A stretch of 64,000 nucleotides of DNA from an uncultured Campylobacter sp. (GTDB lineage: Bacteria; Campylobacterota; Campylobacteria; Campylobacterales; Campylobacteraceae). The notes beneath the pieces were generated by a model. It ran no database searches. It saw only the letters and a list, made by a program, of their open reading frames with translations, and had not been told where the DNA came from. The DNA is taken from assembly GCF_937980635.1 (NCBI RefSeq), contig NZ_CALJPG010000037.1:1-64000 (forward strand). The letters are read 5' to 3'. This document shows positions 52,516 through 61,123 of this stretch, in pieces; position 1 is the first letter of the stretch, and each line of letters begins with the position of its first letter. A program made the translations under genes and the position numbers.

Positions 52516-53945
52516 TGTCTGTTCTATTTAGTGAGACCAAAGAGCGCGAAAACCGTTTCATAACGGCACTTAAAATTTCGGTGCCGTTTACGTGCGTTTT
52601 GATTGTTTTCGGAATTATTTTATTCCGAAATGGCGAGTTTAAATTTGACGACGTAATTTTGTTTTTGATACTTTTAATCTGCTATGTTTATTATGTCATC
52701 TATCAAATTTACTTCGGCTTTCAAAAGACTCTGATTGATCCCGTTACTCACGTATTTGTACGCGAGGAGATCGAAAAAATTTTAAGTAATGATCTATCCA
52801 AAAATCGTCAAATAAATATCGTTCTTTTGCGAATTAAAAATATCATCGACATAAACGATCGATACGGCTATAAAAACGGAGATGAAATTTTATACGAGTA
52901 TTGTAAGGAACTTTCAAATTTTATGGCGGAGCAGGGTTTTAAGGACCTCCCGATAGGGCGCTTTATAAACGGTTATTTTGTATTCGGCGTAGAATCAAAA
53001 GCTACGAATTTAAGCCATATTTTGCGGATGTTTGAACATAAAATTTCAAGTCAAACGATTAAAAACGTAGAGATAAAAAGTGAATTTACGATGCTTCCAA
53101 GCTCGTATGATCGCAATCTAAATAATATCGTAAATGCACTATTTTATAAGATAAATCACCTAGACGACGAAGAACACGGCGAGAAGGCGATCGACGTCGA
53201 AAAAGTGTTAATAGACGTGTTTTCCGCCGACGTTATGGAAGCGATCGACAGCGAAAATTTTAGCTTTAAATATCAACGCGTTGCAGATAAAAACGGCGTG
53301 AAATCGCATATAAATTTAATCCCGAAACTTGATCTAAGAAGTGGCGAAAAGATCACAAAAAGTAGAATTTTAGATATTTTGCTTCTAAATCATTACGATA
53401 TTAAATACGATATTTCGATGATGAGGCAGATTTCTAGGATCATCTATTTCAAAGATATCGACGCTAAAATTTTTATTGAGATCATGCCTCAGACACTGCG
53501 AAATAACGAGTTTCGCAATGAAATTTTAAAGCTCATCGATAATAATCTGATTGATCCAAAAAAGATCGTGTTTGAGTTTAACGAAAAGCTTATCTATTCG
53601 GAGATCAAGCGCTTTGACGAAATTTTGATTAAATTTCGCGAACTCGGATTTAGCTTCGCGCTGTCGCAGTTCGGCGGCTCGAACGCGAGCTTTGAGTATT
53701 TAAAATTTCTAAACGTCGATTTTATCGTTTACGACATAGAATTTAATAAAAATTTAGACGATGAAAAGATTAAAAACATATTTATTGGCATTAATGAAGC
53801 CTGCGCTAAATCGGGCATCAAAACCGTAATGCGTTTCGTTGACAAAGAGGAATTTCAAATGCAGCTTTATAAAATGGGTATCGATTATATTCAGGGATTT
53901 TGCGTCGAAAAGCCGAATGATATATCGAATTTAAGGAGATCATAG
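52515..53945 (+). CDS. Degenerate GGDEF-EAL domain protein
   Basis: 476 residues. Two membrane helices (about 20-40 and 45-65) lead a GGDEF-like domain (DPVTHVFVREEIEKIL...INIVLLRIKNI) whose GGDEF site reads NGYFVFG, followed by an EAL-like domain in which EAL is KYQRVAD, the DDFG motif is SQFGGSNAS and the QGF/KP end (GIDYIQGFCVEKP) survives. Metal and c-di-GMP catalytic residues are missing, so it is probably a non-catalytic sensor or scaffold. It sits in a tight gyrB-queF-HD operon, an unexpected place for a signalling protein. Confidence 0.8.
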   Translation: MSVLFSETKERENRFITALKISVPFTCVLIVFGIILFRNGEFKFDDVILFLILLICYVYYVIYQIYFGFQKTLIDPVTHVFVREEIEKILSNDLSKNRQINIVLLRIKNIIDINDRYGYKNGDEILYEYCKELSNFMAEQGFKDLPIGRFINGYFVFGVESKATNLSHILRMFEHKISSQTIKNVEIKSEFTMLPSSYDRNLNNIVNALFYKINHLDDEEHGEKAIDVEKVLIDVFSADVMEAIDSENFSFKYQRVADKNGVKSHINLIPKLDLRSGEKITKSRILDILLLNHYDIKYDISMMRQISRIIYFKDIDAKIFIEIMPQTLRNNEFRNEILKLIDNNLIDPKKIVFEFNEKLIYSEIKRFDEILIKFRELGFSFALSQFGGSNASFEYLKFLNVDFIVYDIEFNKNLDDEKIKNIFIGINEACAKSGIKTVMRFVDKEEFQMQLYKMGIDYIQGFCVEKPNDISNLRRS

Positions 53946-54325
53946 TGAGATACGGCGAAGAGGAAATTGAAAAATTTGACATCGAAAATTTAGAAGTTTG
54001 GCCCAATAAACAAAAGCGCGATTATCTGATAAAAATCACCCTGCCCGAGTTTTGCTGCCGTTGCCCGCGCTCTGGCTATCCGGACTTTGCGACGATCTAT
54101 TTGGAATATATCCCGGACAAGCTTGTAGTCGAACTTAAAGCGATTAAAATTTACATAAATTCCTTTATGAACCGCTACATCAGCCACGAGGACAGCATAA
54201 ATGAAATTTACGGCGCGCTGCAAAGCAAGCTAAAGCCTAAATTTATGAAAATCACGGGCGATTTTAATCCGCGCGGCAACGTCCACACGATAATCGAAAT
54301 AAACTCGGATCAAATTTACCGATGA
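53945..54325 (+). CDS. queF: NADPH-dependent 7-cyano-7-deazaguanine reductase
   Basis: Reduces preQ0 to preQ1 in queuosine tRNA modification. GTG start sharing one base with the previous stop. The catalytic Cys is in LPEFCCRCPRSGYPDFA with the conserved Asp, and the KAIKIYINSFMNRYISHED block binds substrate; the C-terminal GDFNPRGNVHTI is typical. 126 residues, single-domain type. Ends overlapping the HD gene by 4 bases. Confidence 0.94.
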   Translation: MRYGEEEIEKFDIENLEVWPNKQKRDYLIKITLPEFCCRCPRSGYPDFATIYLEYIPDKLVVELKAIKIYINSFMNRYISHEDSINEIYGALQSKLKPKFMKITGDFNPRGNVHTIIEINSDQIYR

Positions 54326-55557
54326 TAAGCTCAAATTTAGTCGAACAAATTTTTAAATCCGCAAGCATTAGCCGCTGGAACGATTACCCAAAGATGGTAA
54401 GTCTTGTTGAACTCGATAAACAAGCGCATAAATTTATCATCGCTTATTTTATTGCTAGCTTTGAGCGCGATGTGGATATCAACTACGTGATAGAAGCGGG
54501 GATTTTCGAGTTTTTAGCGCGCATCGTCGTGACCGATATCCGTCCGGACGTCTTTCATCAGATCCAAAAAACCAAGAAAAAAAAGATCAACGAATGGGTT
54601 TTAAGTGTCCTGGAAAGCGATCTTTTGCCTATTCAAAACGGCGCGTTTTTCGAGCGATTTAAAAAATATCTAAATTCTAAAGATCATAAGAAAGAAGCCG
54701 TGATCTTAAAGGCGGCAAGCTACCTCTCTACGCGGTGGGAATTTAACATCGTCTATCAAACGAGTCAGTTTCTAAACGATATTGAAGAGCTAAAAGCCAA
54801 GGTCGAGGAGGAGCTCGAAGATTATTATGAGCTAATCGGCGTGCGAAAGATCGTGATGAATAAAAAACTTGCTCGCATAGTCGATCTTAGCGGCAGACTT
54901 CGTTTTCAAAAGCGCTGGGCGCAGACGCCGCGCATCCCTGAGACATCGGTGCTGGGACATATGCTGGTAGTTGCGATTTTAAGCTACTTTTTCTCGCTTG
55001 AAGTGGGTGCGTGCCGCTCGCGCACGGCATATAATTTTTTCTGCGCGCTATTTCACGATCTACCAGAAAGCCTCACTCGCGACATCATTAGCCCCGTAAA
55101 ATACGGTGTTAAAGGCCTTAGTGACATCATCGGCGAATATGAGATGCGGCTAATAGACGATAAAATTTTACCTTTCGTGCCGGAACATATGCGAGATGAT
55201 TTTAGCTATATTTTGGGTATCCGCAAAGAGGGCGGTAAATTTATAAAAGACGAGTTTGAAAACCGCACCTTCGAGCTAGGCAAGGAGCCTAAATTTGCAG
55301 AAGGCAGCCTAAAGATGTTTAATGAAGACAAATTTCGCGCAATCGACGGCAAAGCGCTTAAGTATTGCGATAAACTAGCGGCGTTTTTCGAGGCGGGGAT
55401 TTCGATCAGCTACGGCGTGAAAAGCAAGGAGTTGCTTAGTGGGTATAATTCGATGTTAGAGTTTTTCAAAGCCAAGCCGAAAATTGAAGGCGTCGATTTT
55501 CAGAGTGTTTGTGAGGATTTCAAAGAGCATTTCGGGCTCAATAGGATCGATTTATAA
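54322..55557 (+). CDS. HD-domain hydrolase
   Basis: 411 residues. A metal-binding HD site is visible as GHMLVVAILS then FHDLPESLTRDIISPVKYG and later ALKYCDKLAAFFEAG, similar to YfbR-like phosphohydrolases. The N-terminal 180 residues are helical with a charged coil (ELKAKVEEELEDYYELIG). ATGA overlap with queF shows coupling. It probably cleaves a nucleotide or phosphoester; substrate unknown. A similar gene follows queF in other Campylobacter, as far as is known. Confidence 0.8.
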   Translation: MISSNLVEQIFKSASISRWNDYPKMVSLVELDKQAHKFIIAYFIASFERDVDINYVIEAGIFEFLARIVVTDIRPDVFHQIQKTKKKKINEWVLSVLESDLLPIQNGAFFERFKKYLNSKDHKKEAVILKAASYLSTRWEFNIVYQTSQFLNDIEELKAKVEEELEDYYELIGVRKIVMNKKLARIVDLSGRLRFQKRWAQTPRIPETSVLGHMLVVAILSYFFSLEVGACRSRTAYNFFCALFHDLPESLTRDIISPVKYGVKGLSDIIGEYEMRLIDDKILPFVPEHMRDDFSYILGIRKEGGKFIKDEFENRTFELGKEPKFAEGSLKMFNEDKFRAIDGKALKYCDKLAAFFEAGISISYGVKSKELLSGYNSMLEFFKAKPKIEGVDFQSVCEDFKEHFGLNRIDL

Positions 55558-55560
55558 AAC

Positions 55561-55663
55561 CCCTTCCCAGATGGCTGCGGCACATGCGAGATCTAAGTGC
55601 TCTGCTGTATTCCTACCCTGAAGCGGTGCCTAAAAAAAGCATTGCACAGGTCTAAGAAAGGGC
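55561..55663 (-). ncRNA. ffs: Small SRP RNA (4.5S type)
   Basis: On the minus strand the sequence contains CAGG-GTA-GGAA-TAC-AGCAG, the conserved SRP RNA domain IV: GGAA tetraloop closed by GTA/TAC, then the CAGG/AGCAG asymmetric loop, closed by GCT/AGC. The ends pair: CCCTTTCTTAGA (minus, 55662-55651) with TCTGGGAAGGG (minus, 55571-55561). A TATAAT -10 on the minus strand (plus 55671-55676) lies seven bases before the 5' end, and GGGGTTTTA follows the 3' end. Length is about 102 bases. It joins Ffh to deliver membrane proteins. Confidence 0.85.
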
Positions 55664-55670
55664 AATCGGG

Positions 55671-55676
55671 ATTATA
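55671..55676 (-). promoter_or_regulatory. -10 box of the SRP RNA gene
   Basis: Minus-strand TATAAT about seven bases from the predicted 5' end of the SRP RNA. Confidence 0.65.
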
Positions 55677-55705
55677 TGAAAATGTTTCTTAAAGTAAGGT
55701 TATAA

Positions 55706-56125
55706 ATGAATTTCAAAAATCATCTTTTATCCGTATTTCGCGAGATTTTTATTCCTCATCATCGCTCTATTGAGTTCAGAGCTAAAATTTTTGCCGCGAT
55801 GCTGCTTGCTAAAAAGAAGCAGACCGACGAGGATTATGACGCGATTAAAGATATAGCGGGTGAAATTTATCCAGGCGACGAACAGCGCATCGGCGTGTTG
55901 GTCTCTATCGTAAAAGAGTATATCTTAAAGGCGAAAACCTATAAAAGTTTAAATTTAGATTCGCTTCTAAAAGAGATCGACAGAGATATCAAAAATAACA
56001 AAAAGTATATCAAAAAGATTGATTTTTCTCATCTGCGCCGTCTGATCGGCGACGATGATGAGGACGCATTGATCCAACAGCGCGTGTATGAGTTTTTTGT
56101 CTGCGAAGTCAAAGAGTACTCGTAA
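55706..56125 (+). CDS. Conserved hypothetical protein, mostly helical
   Basis: 139 residues, no signal or membrane helix. Charged and helical with FRAKIFAAMLLAKKKQTDEDYDAIKDIAGEIY and a Lys-rich middle (DRDIKNNKKYIKKID). A YEFFVCEVKEY end. It precedes typA, and the SRP RNA lies antisense between it and the HD gene. Resembles small Campylobacter-specific proteins; no function is assigned. Confidence 0.7.
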   Translation: MNFKNHLLSVFREIFIPHHRSIEFRAKIFAAMLLAKKKQTDEDYDAIKDIAGEIYPGDEQRIGVLVSIVKEYILKAKTYKSLNLDSLLKEIDRDIKNNKKYIKKIDFSHLRRLIGDDDEDALIQQRVYEFFVCEVKEYS

Positions 56126-56150
56126 ATTTTTATCTTAAGAATTTTTTTAG

Positions 56151-56156
56151 TATAAT
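56151..56156 (+). promoter_or_regulatory. -10 box of typA
   Basis: TATAAT 34 bases before the TTG start of typA, behind a T-rich tract (TTTTTTTAG). Confidence 0.6.
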
Positions 56157-56189
56157 CGTCAGCCTTTAAAATAGCAAACGGAGAAAAAT

Positions 56190-57992
56190 TTGGAAAATAT
56201 CAGAAATATCGCGGTTATCGCGCACGTCGATCACGGCAAGACCACTATCGTAGATGAGCTTTTAAAACAATCCGGCACCTTTGGTAATCACCAAGAAGTC
56301 GGCGAGCGCGTGATGGACAGCAACGACATAGAGCGCGAGCGCGGTATTACGATCCTATCCAAAAATACCGCCATCCACTACGGCGGCGTTAAAATCAATA
56401 TCATCGACACTCCGGGCCACGCCGATTTCGGCGGCGAGGTCGAGCGCGTACTAAAGATGGTGGACGGCGTGCTTTTGCTCGTCGATGCGCAAGAAGGCGT
56501 TATGCCGCAGACAAAATTTGTCGTGAAAAAGGCGCTATCTTTGGGGCTCAGACCTATCGTAGTCGTAAATAAGATCGACAAACCCGCAGCCGATCCGGAC
56601 CGCGTGGTAAATGAAATTTTTGATCTTTTCGTAGCGCTTGACGCAAACGACGAGCAGCTCGAGTTTCCAGTTATCTATGCCGCGGCTAAAAACGGCTACG
56701 CAAAATACGATCTAAACGACGCAAGCGCCGATATGAAGCCGCTTTTTGAGACGATCATCTCTCATGTCCCTACTCCTAGCGGCAGCGACGATAATCCTTT
56801 GCAGCTGCAGGTTTTCACGCTCGATTATGATAACTACGTCGGTAAGATCGGCATCGCTAGGATTTTCAACGGCACGATAAACAAAAACCAAAGCGTTATG
56901 CTAGCCAAAGCCGACGGCACGCATATCAACGGTAGAATTTCAAAACTGATCGGTTTTAACGGGCTTGAGCGCACCGATATTGATACAGCGGGCACGGGCG
57001 ACATTGTGGCGATTGCGGGCTTTGACGCGCTTGACGTAGGCGATAGTATCGTCGATCCCAATAATCCGATTCCGCTTGATGCGCTGCATATCGAAGAGCC
57101 GACCCTTAGCGTAATTTTTAGCGTAAATGATGGACCGCTAGCCGGCACGGAGGGTAAATTCGTAACCTCAAACAAGATCGATGAGCGCTTGGAAGCGGAG
57201 ATGAAAACCAACATCGCGATGCGCTATGAAAACGCGGGCGAGGGTAAATTTAAAGTAAGCGGTCGCGGCGAGCTGCAGATTACGATTTTGGCTGAAAATA
57301 TGCGTCGCGAGGGCTTTGAGTTTTGCCTCGGACGCCCGGAAGTCATCATTAAAGAGATCGACGGCATCAAATGCGAGCCTTTCGAGCATCTAGTCATCGA
57401 CGCGCCCGATGATTGCACCGGCACCGTCATCGAAAAGCTCGGTCGCAAAAAGGCCGAGATGAAGGTGATGAATCCTACCGGTGACGGGCAGACGCGCATG
57501 GAGTTTGAGATCCCTGCGCGCGGTCTCATCGGCTTTCGCTCGCAGTTTTTGACCGATACTCGCGGCGAAGGGGTGATGAATCATAGCTTTTTGGAATTCC
57601 GCCCCTTCATCGGCGCGGTCGAGAAGCGACAAAACGGCGCGCTCGTGAGCATGGAAAACGGAGTGGCACTAGGATACAGCCTGTGGAACCTGCAAGATCG
57701 CGGCGTGCTTTTTATCGCTCCGCAGGCGAAGGTTTATCTGGGTATGATCATCGGCGAACACAGCCGTCCGAACGATCTGGACGTCAATCCGATCAAGGGT
57801 AAAAATTTAACCAACGTCCGCGCCAGCGGCAGCGATGATGCGATCAAACTCGTGCCGCCGCGAGTATTAAATTTAGAGCGCGCTTTGGAGTGGATCGAGG
57901 AGGACGAGCTTGTGGAAGTTACGCCCGTAAATATCCGTGTGCGCAAGCGATACTTAGATCCTACGACTCGCAGACGAATGGCGAAAAAATAG
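56190..57992 (+). CDS. typA: GTP-binding protein TypA/BipA
   Basis: Ribosome-associated translational GTPase for growth under stress. TTG start with GGAG eight bases upstream; 600 residues. G1 AHVDHGKTT, G2 RERGITILSKN, G3 DTPGHADFGGEV, G4 NKIDKP. The elongation-factor G-like C-terminal and BipA-specific domain with ARGLIGFRSQFLTDTRGEG are present. Followed by a strong terminator. Confidence 0.96.
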   Translation: MENIRNIAVIAHVDHGKTTIVDELLKQSGTFGNHQEVGERVMDSNDIERERGITILSKNTAIHYGGVKINIIDTPGHADFGGEVERVLKMVDGVLLLVDAQEGVMPQTKFVVKKALSLGLRPIVVVNKIDKPAADPDRVVNEIFDLFVALDANDEQLEFPVIYAAAKNGYAKYDLNDASADMKPLFETIISHVPTPSGSDDNPLQLQVFTLDYDNYVGKIGIARIFNGTINKNQSVMLAKADGTHINGRISKLIGFNGLERTDIDTAGTGDIVAIAGFDALDVGDSIVDPNNPIPLDALHIEEPTLSVIFSVNDGPLAGTEGKFVTSNKIDERLEAEMKTNIAMRYENAGEGKFKVSGRGELQITILAENMRREGFEFCLGRPEVIIKEIDGIKCEPFEHLVIDAPDDCTGTVIEKLGRKKAEMKVMNPTGDGQTRMEFEIPARGLIGFRSQFLTDTRGEGVMNHSFLEFRPFIGAVEKRQNGALVSMENGVALGYSLWNLQDRGVLFIAPQAKVYLGMIIGEHSRPNDLDVNPIKGKNLTNVRASGSDDAIKLVPPRVLNLERALEWIEEDELVEVTPVNIRVRKRYLDPTTRRRMAKK

Positions 57993-58018
57993 AATTTTTG
58001 GATGAAATTTTAAAATTT

Positions 58019-58055
58019 GGTGTGAAATTTAGCTTTTAAATTTCACGCCTTTTTT
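58019..58055 (+). terminator. Intrinsic terminator after typA
   Basis: A 13-pair stem (58019-58031 with 58037-58049, one T-G wobble) around a 5-base loop, followed by a T run at 58050-58055. Confidence 0.85.
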
Positions 58056-58104
58056 ATAGGCAAATTTTAAAATTTGAGCTGCTAAAATTTTGCTAGGAGA
58101 GGCA

Positions 58105-58692
58105 ATGAATCTTGTTTTATTCGACTTTGACGGCACGATCACGCGCGATGATTCACTGCTCGAGTTCGTCGCCTACGTAGTCGGATTTAAGAAATTTTTT
58201 CGTGGGATTTTGGTGCTATCTCCCATTTTGGCAGCGTATAAATTAGGTCTTGCGAGCAATAATTTTACGCGCAGAAAGCTCTTGGGCTACTTTTTTGCGG
58301 GCATGAGCGCCGATAAATTCGATAAAATTTGCAAAAAATACTCCACCACCCACATCGAAGATATCTTAAAACAAAGCGCGATGGACAAGATCGCAAGCTA
58401 CAAAGCCGCGGGCGATAGGGTCGTCATCGTCACCGCCTCGCTCGAAGACTGGCTGCGTCCGTGGTGCGACGCGCAGGGCTTGGAGCTTTTAGGCACTAAA
58501 ATACGGCGCAAAGGCGGCATCATCACGGGCGAGATCGAGGGGCAGAACTGCTACGGCGCGCAAAAGGTCGCTCGCGTGCGCGCGGCATATGACGTGAGCG
58601 CGTTTGATCGCGTTATCGCTTACGGCGACAGTAGAGGCGATCGCGAGATGTTAGAATTCGCCGATGAGGCGCACTACAAGGCGTTTGAGTAA
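58105..58692 (+). CDS. HAD-superfamily phosphatase (IB type)
   Basis: 195 residues from ATG at 58105 (AGGAG upstream). Nucleophile motif LFDFDGTITRDDS, second motif VIVTASLEDWL, and the metal motif AYGDSRGDREML identify a HAD-IB phosphatase of the SerB-like group with a four-helix cap. It could act on phosphoserine or a lipid/phospho-compound; substrate unknown. Monocistronic. Confidence 0.88.
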   Translation: MNLVLFDFDGTITRDDSLLEFVAYVVGFKKFFRGILVLSPILAAYKLGLASNNFTRRKLLGYFFAGMSADKFDKICKKYSTTHIEDILKQSAMDKIASYKAAGDRVVIVTASLEDWLRPWCDAQGLELLGTKIRRKGGIITGEIEGQNCYGAQKVARVRAAYDVSAFDRVIAYGDSRGDREMLEFADEAHYKAFE

Positions 58693-59113
58693 AATTTAAC
58701 GGCTGAAAGCTAAATAATAGCATCTGCGGCGACTGCGCTTTTGCTGAGAGCTAGATTTCGCCTCACGCGGAATTTTATCCTTTTAAATTTATCGCGTTTA
58801 TCTGCGGAATTCTATACCGCACGATAAATTTTCATATTTTATCGCAGCGCAAAAGCCCTGAGCTACGAAATTATGTTGTAGCACGAGATTTTAAAATTCT
58901 CGGTGCGAGTAAAATTTTAAAATTCTATCGTGGCGTAGAATTTTGTTCCGAATGGAATAGATATTTTGAAACCTAGCGTAAGATAAAATTTAAAATTTTG
59001 CGGGATTTTTCGGCTATTAAAATTTCAAAATTTGCAGATTTCAGAATATATACTCGCCGTGTACGAAGCGGAATTTTAAAATTTCAAAATTCCGCGCCTT
59101 ATAATTCTAAGGT
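58693..59113. other. Non-coding spacer, A/T words
   Basis: No gene seen. Dense AAATTTTAAAATTC words (58889-59100) with GC bits such as GCGGAATT; AAATTCCGCG lies near the stop of the convergent binding-protein gene. Confidence 0.5.
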
Positions 59114-59926
59114 CTAAAGCATATTATAAATTCCGTCTAAAAGGAAGTATTTTTTATCCGCCGTGCCGCGGTAAAACGGCTCGAAAGTGTCCTCATAAGC
59201 CTTTTTGAAAAAGCCCTCTTTGCTTAGTTTGATTAGATCGGCATTGATGAAATCAAGCAAGCTTTGATTGCCTTTTTGTACGCCGACGCCTAAGAATTCC
59301 GCTGCGCCTAGGTTTTTAAATGGCACTTCGAGCGTATCGTCTACTACGGCATAGGCTAGGACGATGATGTTGTCATTGGCGTAGCCGTCGGCTCTGCCGT
59401 CCTTCATCATCGCGTAGCACTCGGAGGTATTTTTGCAGTAAACTAAATTGCTAAATTTCTCTTTGCGCAAATAGCGCTCGGTCATCGAGCCGTTTGGGTT
59501 CTTTTCGATTGAAATCCTCATATCGCGAACCTGCGCAAAGTCCTTCACTTGATCCTCTTTACGCGTTACGATGCCAAAATTTACCGATAGATACGGCAGC
59601 GAGAAATCCACCTGCTTCTTACGCTCTTGCGTAATCATAAAGGTGCCGATAACCATATCGACCTTGTTATTTTTCAAAAATGGGATTCTCTCTCCCGCGG
59701 TTACGGCTACGAACTGCACTTCGCCCTTTTTATCGCCGAAAATGTCTTTGGCGATCGAGCTAGCAAGCTCGATTTCAAAGCCCTCAAACTTGCCGTTATT
59801 AGACTCGCTTAGTGGCGGACGACCTTCGCGCACGCCTACTCTGATAACCCCTGCCTGCCTGATTTCATCTAGTGTGTTTGCAAAAATGCTAGCGCAAAAT
59901 AAGGCTAAAATAAAAAGTAATCTCAT
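59114..59926 (-). CDS. Family-3 solute-binding protein, copy 5
   Basis: 270-residue exported binding protein, same family as 14.5-17.8 kb copies but on the other side of the origin. Signal peptide MRLLFILALFCASIFANT. GVIRVGVREGRPPLSE, ITQERKKQVDFSLPYLSV, the CX5C pair CKNTSEC, GADGYANDN-type hinge and tail KKYFLLDGIYNML. AGGGGG-type site. It is 224 bases downstream of copy 6 with its own promoter-like TATAAT. Confidence 0.87.
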   Translation of the reverse strand: MRLLFILALFCASIFANTLDEIRQAGVIRVGVREGRPPLSESNNGKFEGFEIELASSIAKDIFGDKKGEVQFVAVTAGERIPFLKNNKVDMVIGTFMITQERKKQVDFSLPYLSVNFGIVTRKEDQVKDFAQVRDMRISIEKNPNGSMTERYLRKEKFSNLVYCKNTSECYAMMKDGRADGYANDNIIVLAYAVVDDTLEVPFKNLGAAEFLGVGVQKGNQSLLDFINADLIKLSKEGFFKKAYEDTFEPFYRGTADKKYFLLDGIYNML

Positions 59927-59957
59927 AAAAAGCCCCCTACTTTTTAGTTTTGAAATA

Positions 59958-59963
59958 ATTATA
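59958..59963 (-). promoter_or_regulatory. -10 box of binding-protein copy 5
   Basis: Minus-strand TATAAT 32 bases from the ATG at 59926. Confidence 0.5.
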
Positions 59964-60150
59964 GCACTATATATTTTAGAGAAAATAAATTCAAGCGGTT
60001 TAAAATTTAATCACCGCGCGTATGCAGGCTTGAAATTTAGGAGTAGAGCGGGGAGTTAAAATTTCGCAAATTCGCTAAATTTTAAATCCCAAGATTTTAA
60101 TTATACAAGCTACCTTCGATAAATTTTATATTTTAATTTCTAGCTCGCTT

Positions 60151-60954
60151 TTATAATAAGTCATAAATTCCATCTAGCAGGAAGTATTTTTTATCCGCTG
60201 TGCCGCGGTAAAAAGGCTCGAAAGTGTCCTGATAAGCCTTTTTGAAAAAGCCCTCTTTGCTTAGTTTGACAAGCTCTGCGTTAATGAAATCAAGTAGCTC
60301 TTTGTTGCCCTTTTGCACGCCAATACCGATGAAATCGGGCTTACCGAAGTTTTGAAACGGCACTTCGAGCGTATCGTCCACGACGGCGTAGGCTAGCACC
60401 GTGATATTAAGGTTGATGTATCCGTCGGCTTTGCCGTCTCGGATCATCGCGTAGCATTCGCTTGTGCTTTTGCAGTAGCTTACGTTGGTAAATTTCTCTT
60501 TTTTGAGATAATTATCTACGGTCGTGCCCTCTTCAGTGATGAGCCTCATATCACGCAAACGCGATATATCTTTGATGGCGTCTGCTTTGCGAGTTAGTAC
60601 GCCGAGATTGGTCGAAAAATACGGCATCGAGAAGTCTACGTGATTTTTGCGCGCCGCATCAATGACGAAGGTAGCTGCGACCATATCGACTTTATTATTG
60701 ACTAGATACGAGACGCGATCGGCGGCGCTTAGAGAGACAAACTGCACTTCGCCTTGTTTGGCGCCGAAAATCGCCTTTGCGATTGCATTGGCAAGCTCGA
60801 TCTCAAAGCCTTCAAATTTACCACCGCTAATCTCGCTAAAAGGCGGTCTACCATCTCTGACGCCTACTCTGATGACGCCGCTATTTCTGATCTCTTGCAG
60901 CGTGTTTGCAAAAAGCCCCGCACAAAGCAAGATCAAAGTAAAAAGTAGTTTCAT
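60151..60954 (-). CDS. Family-3 solute-binding protein, copy 6
   Basis: 267-residue sibling of copy 5. Signal peptide MKLLFTLILLCAGLFANT. GVIRVGVRDGRPPFSE, IDAARKNHVDFSMPYFST (the usual E-R-K-K-Q segment is changed), pair CKSTSEC and tail KKYFLLDGIYDLL. In the hinge, GKADGYINLN replaces GYADDN, so ligand contact residues may differ. AAAGGAG precedes the ATG. Confidence 0.87.
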   Translation of the reverse strand: MKLLFTLILLCAGLFANTLQEIRNSGVIRVGVRDGRPPFSEISGGKFEGFEIELANAIAKAIFGAKQGEVQFVSLSAADRVSYLVNNKVDMVAATFVIDAARKNHVDFSMPYFSTNLGVLTRKADAIKDISRLRDMRLITEEGTTVDNYLKKEKFTNVSYCKSTSECYAMIRDGKADGYINLNITVLAYAVVDDTLEVPFQNFGKPDFIGIGVQKGNKELLDFINAELVKLSKEGFFKKAYQDTFEPFYRGTADKKYFLLDGIYDLL

Positions 60955-61092
60955 TTGCCGCTCCTTTGTTTAGGTTATTTACGGCTAATTCTAGCGAAAT
61001 TAAAATCAAAAGGCGCTTTTTTGGGCTAAATTTATTTGCCGTTTGCTTTTTATGAAATTTCAAGGCGCCATTAAATTTAGCCTTAGATTTGA

Positions 61093-61098
61093 TATAAT
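61093..61098 (+). promoter_or_regulatory. -10 box for ankyrin-like lipoprotein gene
   Basis: TATAAT in GATTTGATATAATCG, 26 bases before ATG at 61124. Confidence 0.55.
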
Positions 61099-61123
61099 CG
61101 CGCAAAATTTAAGCGAGGGCGAT

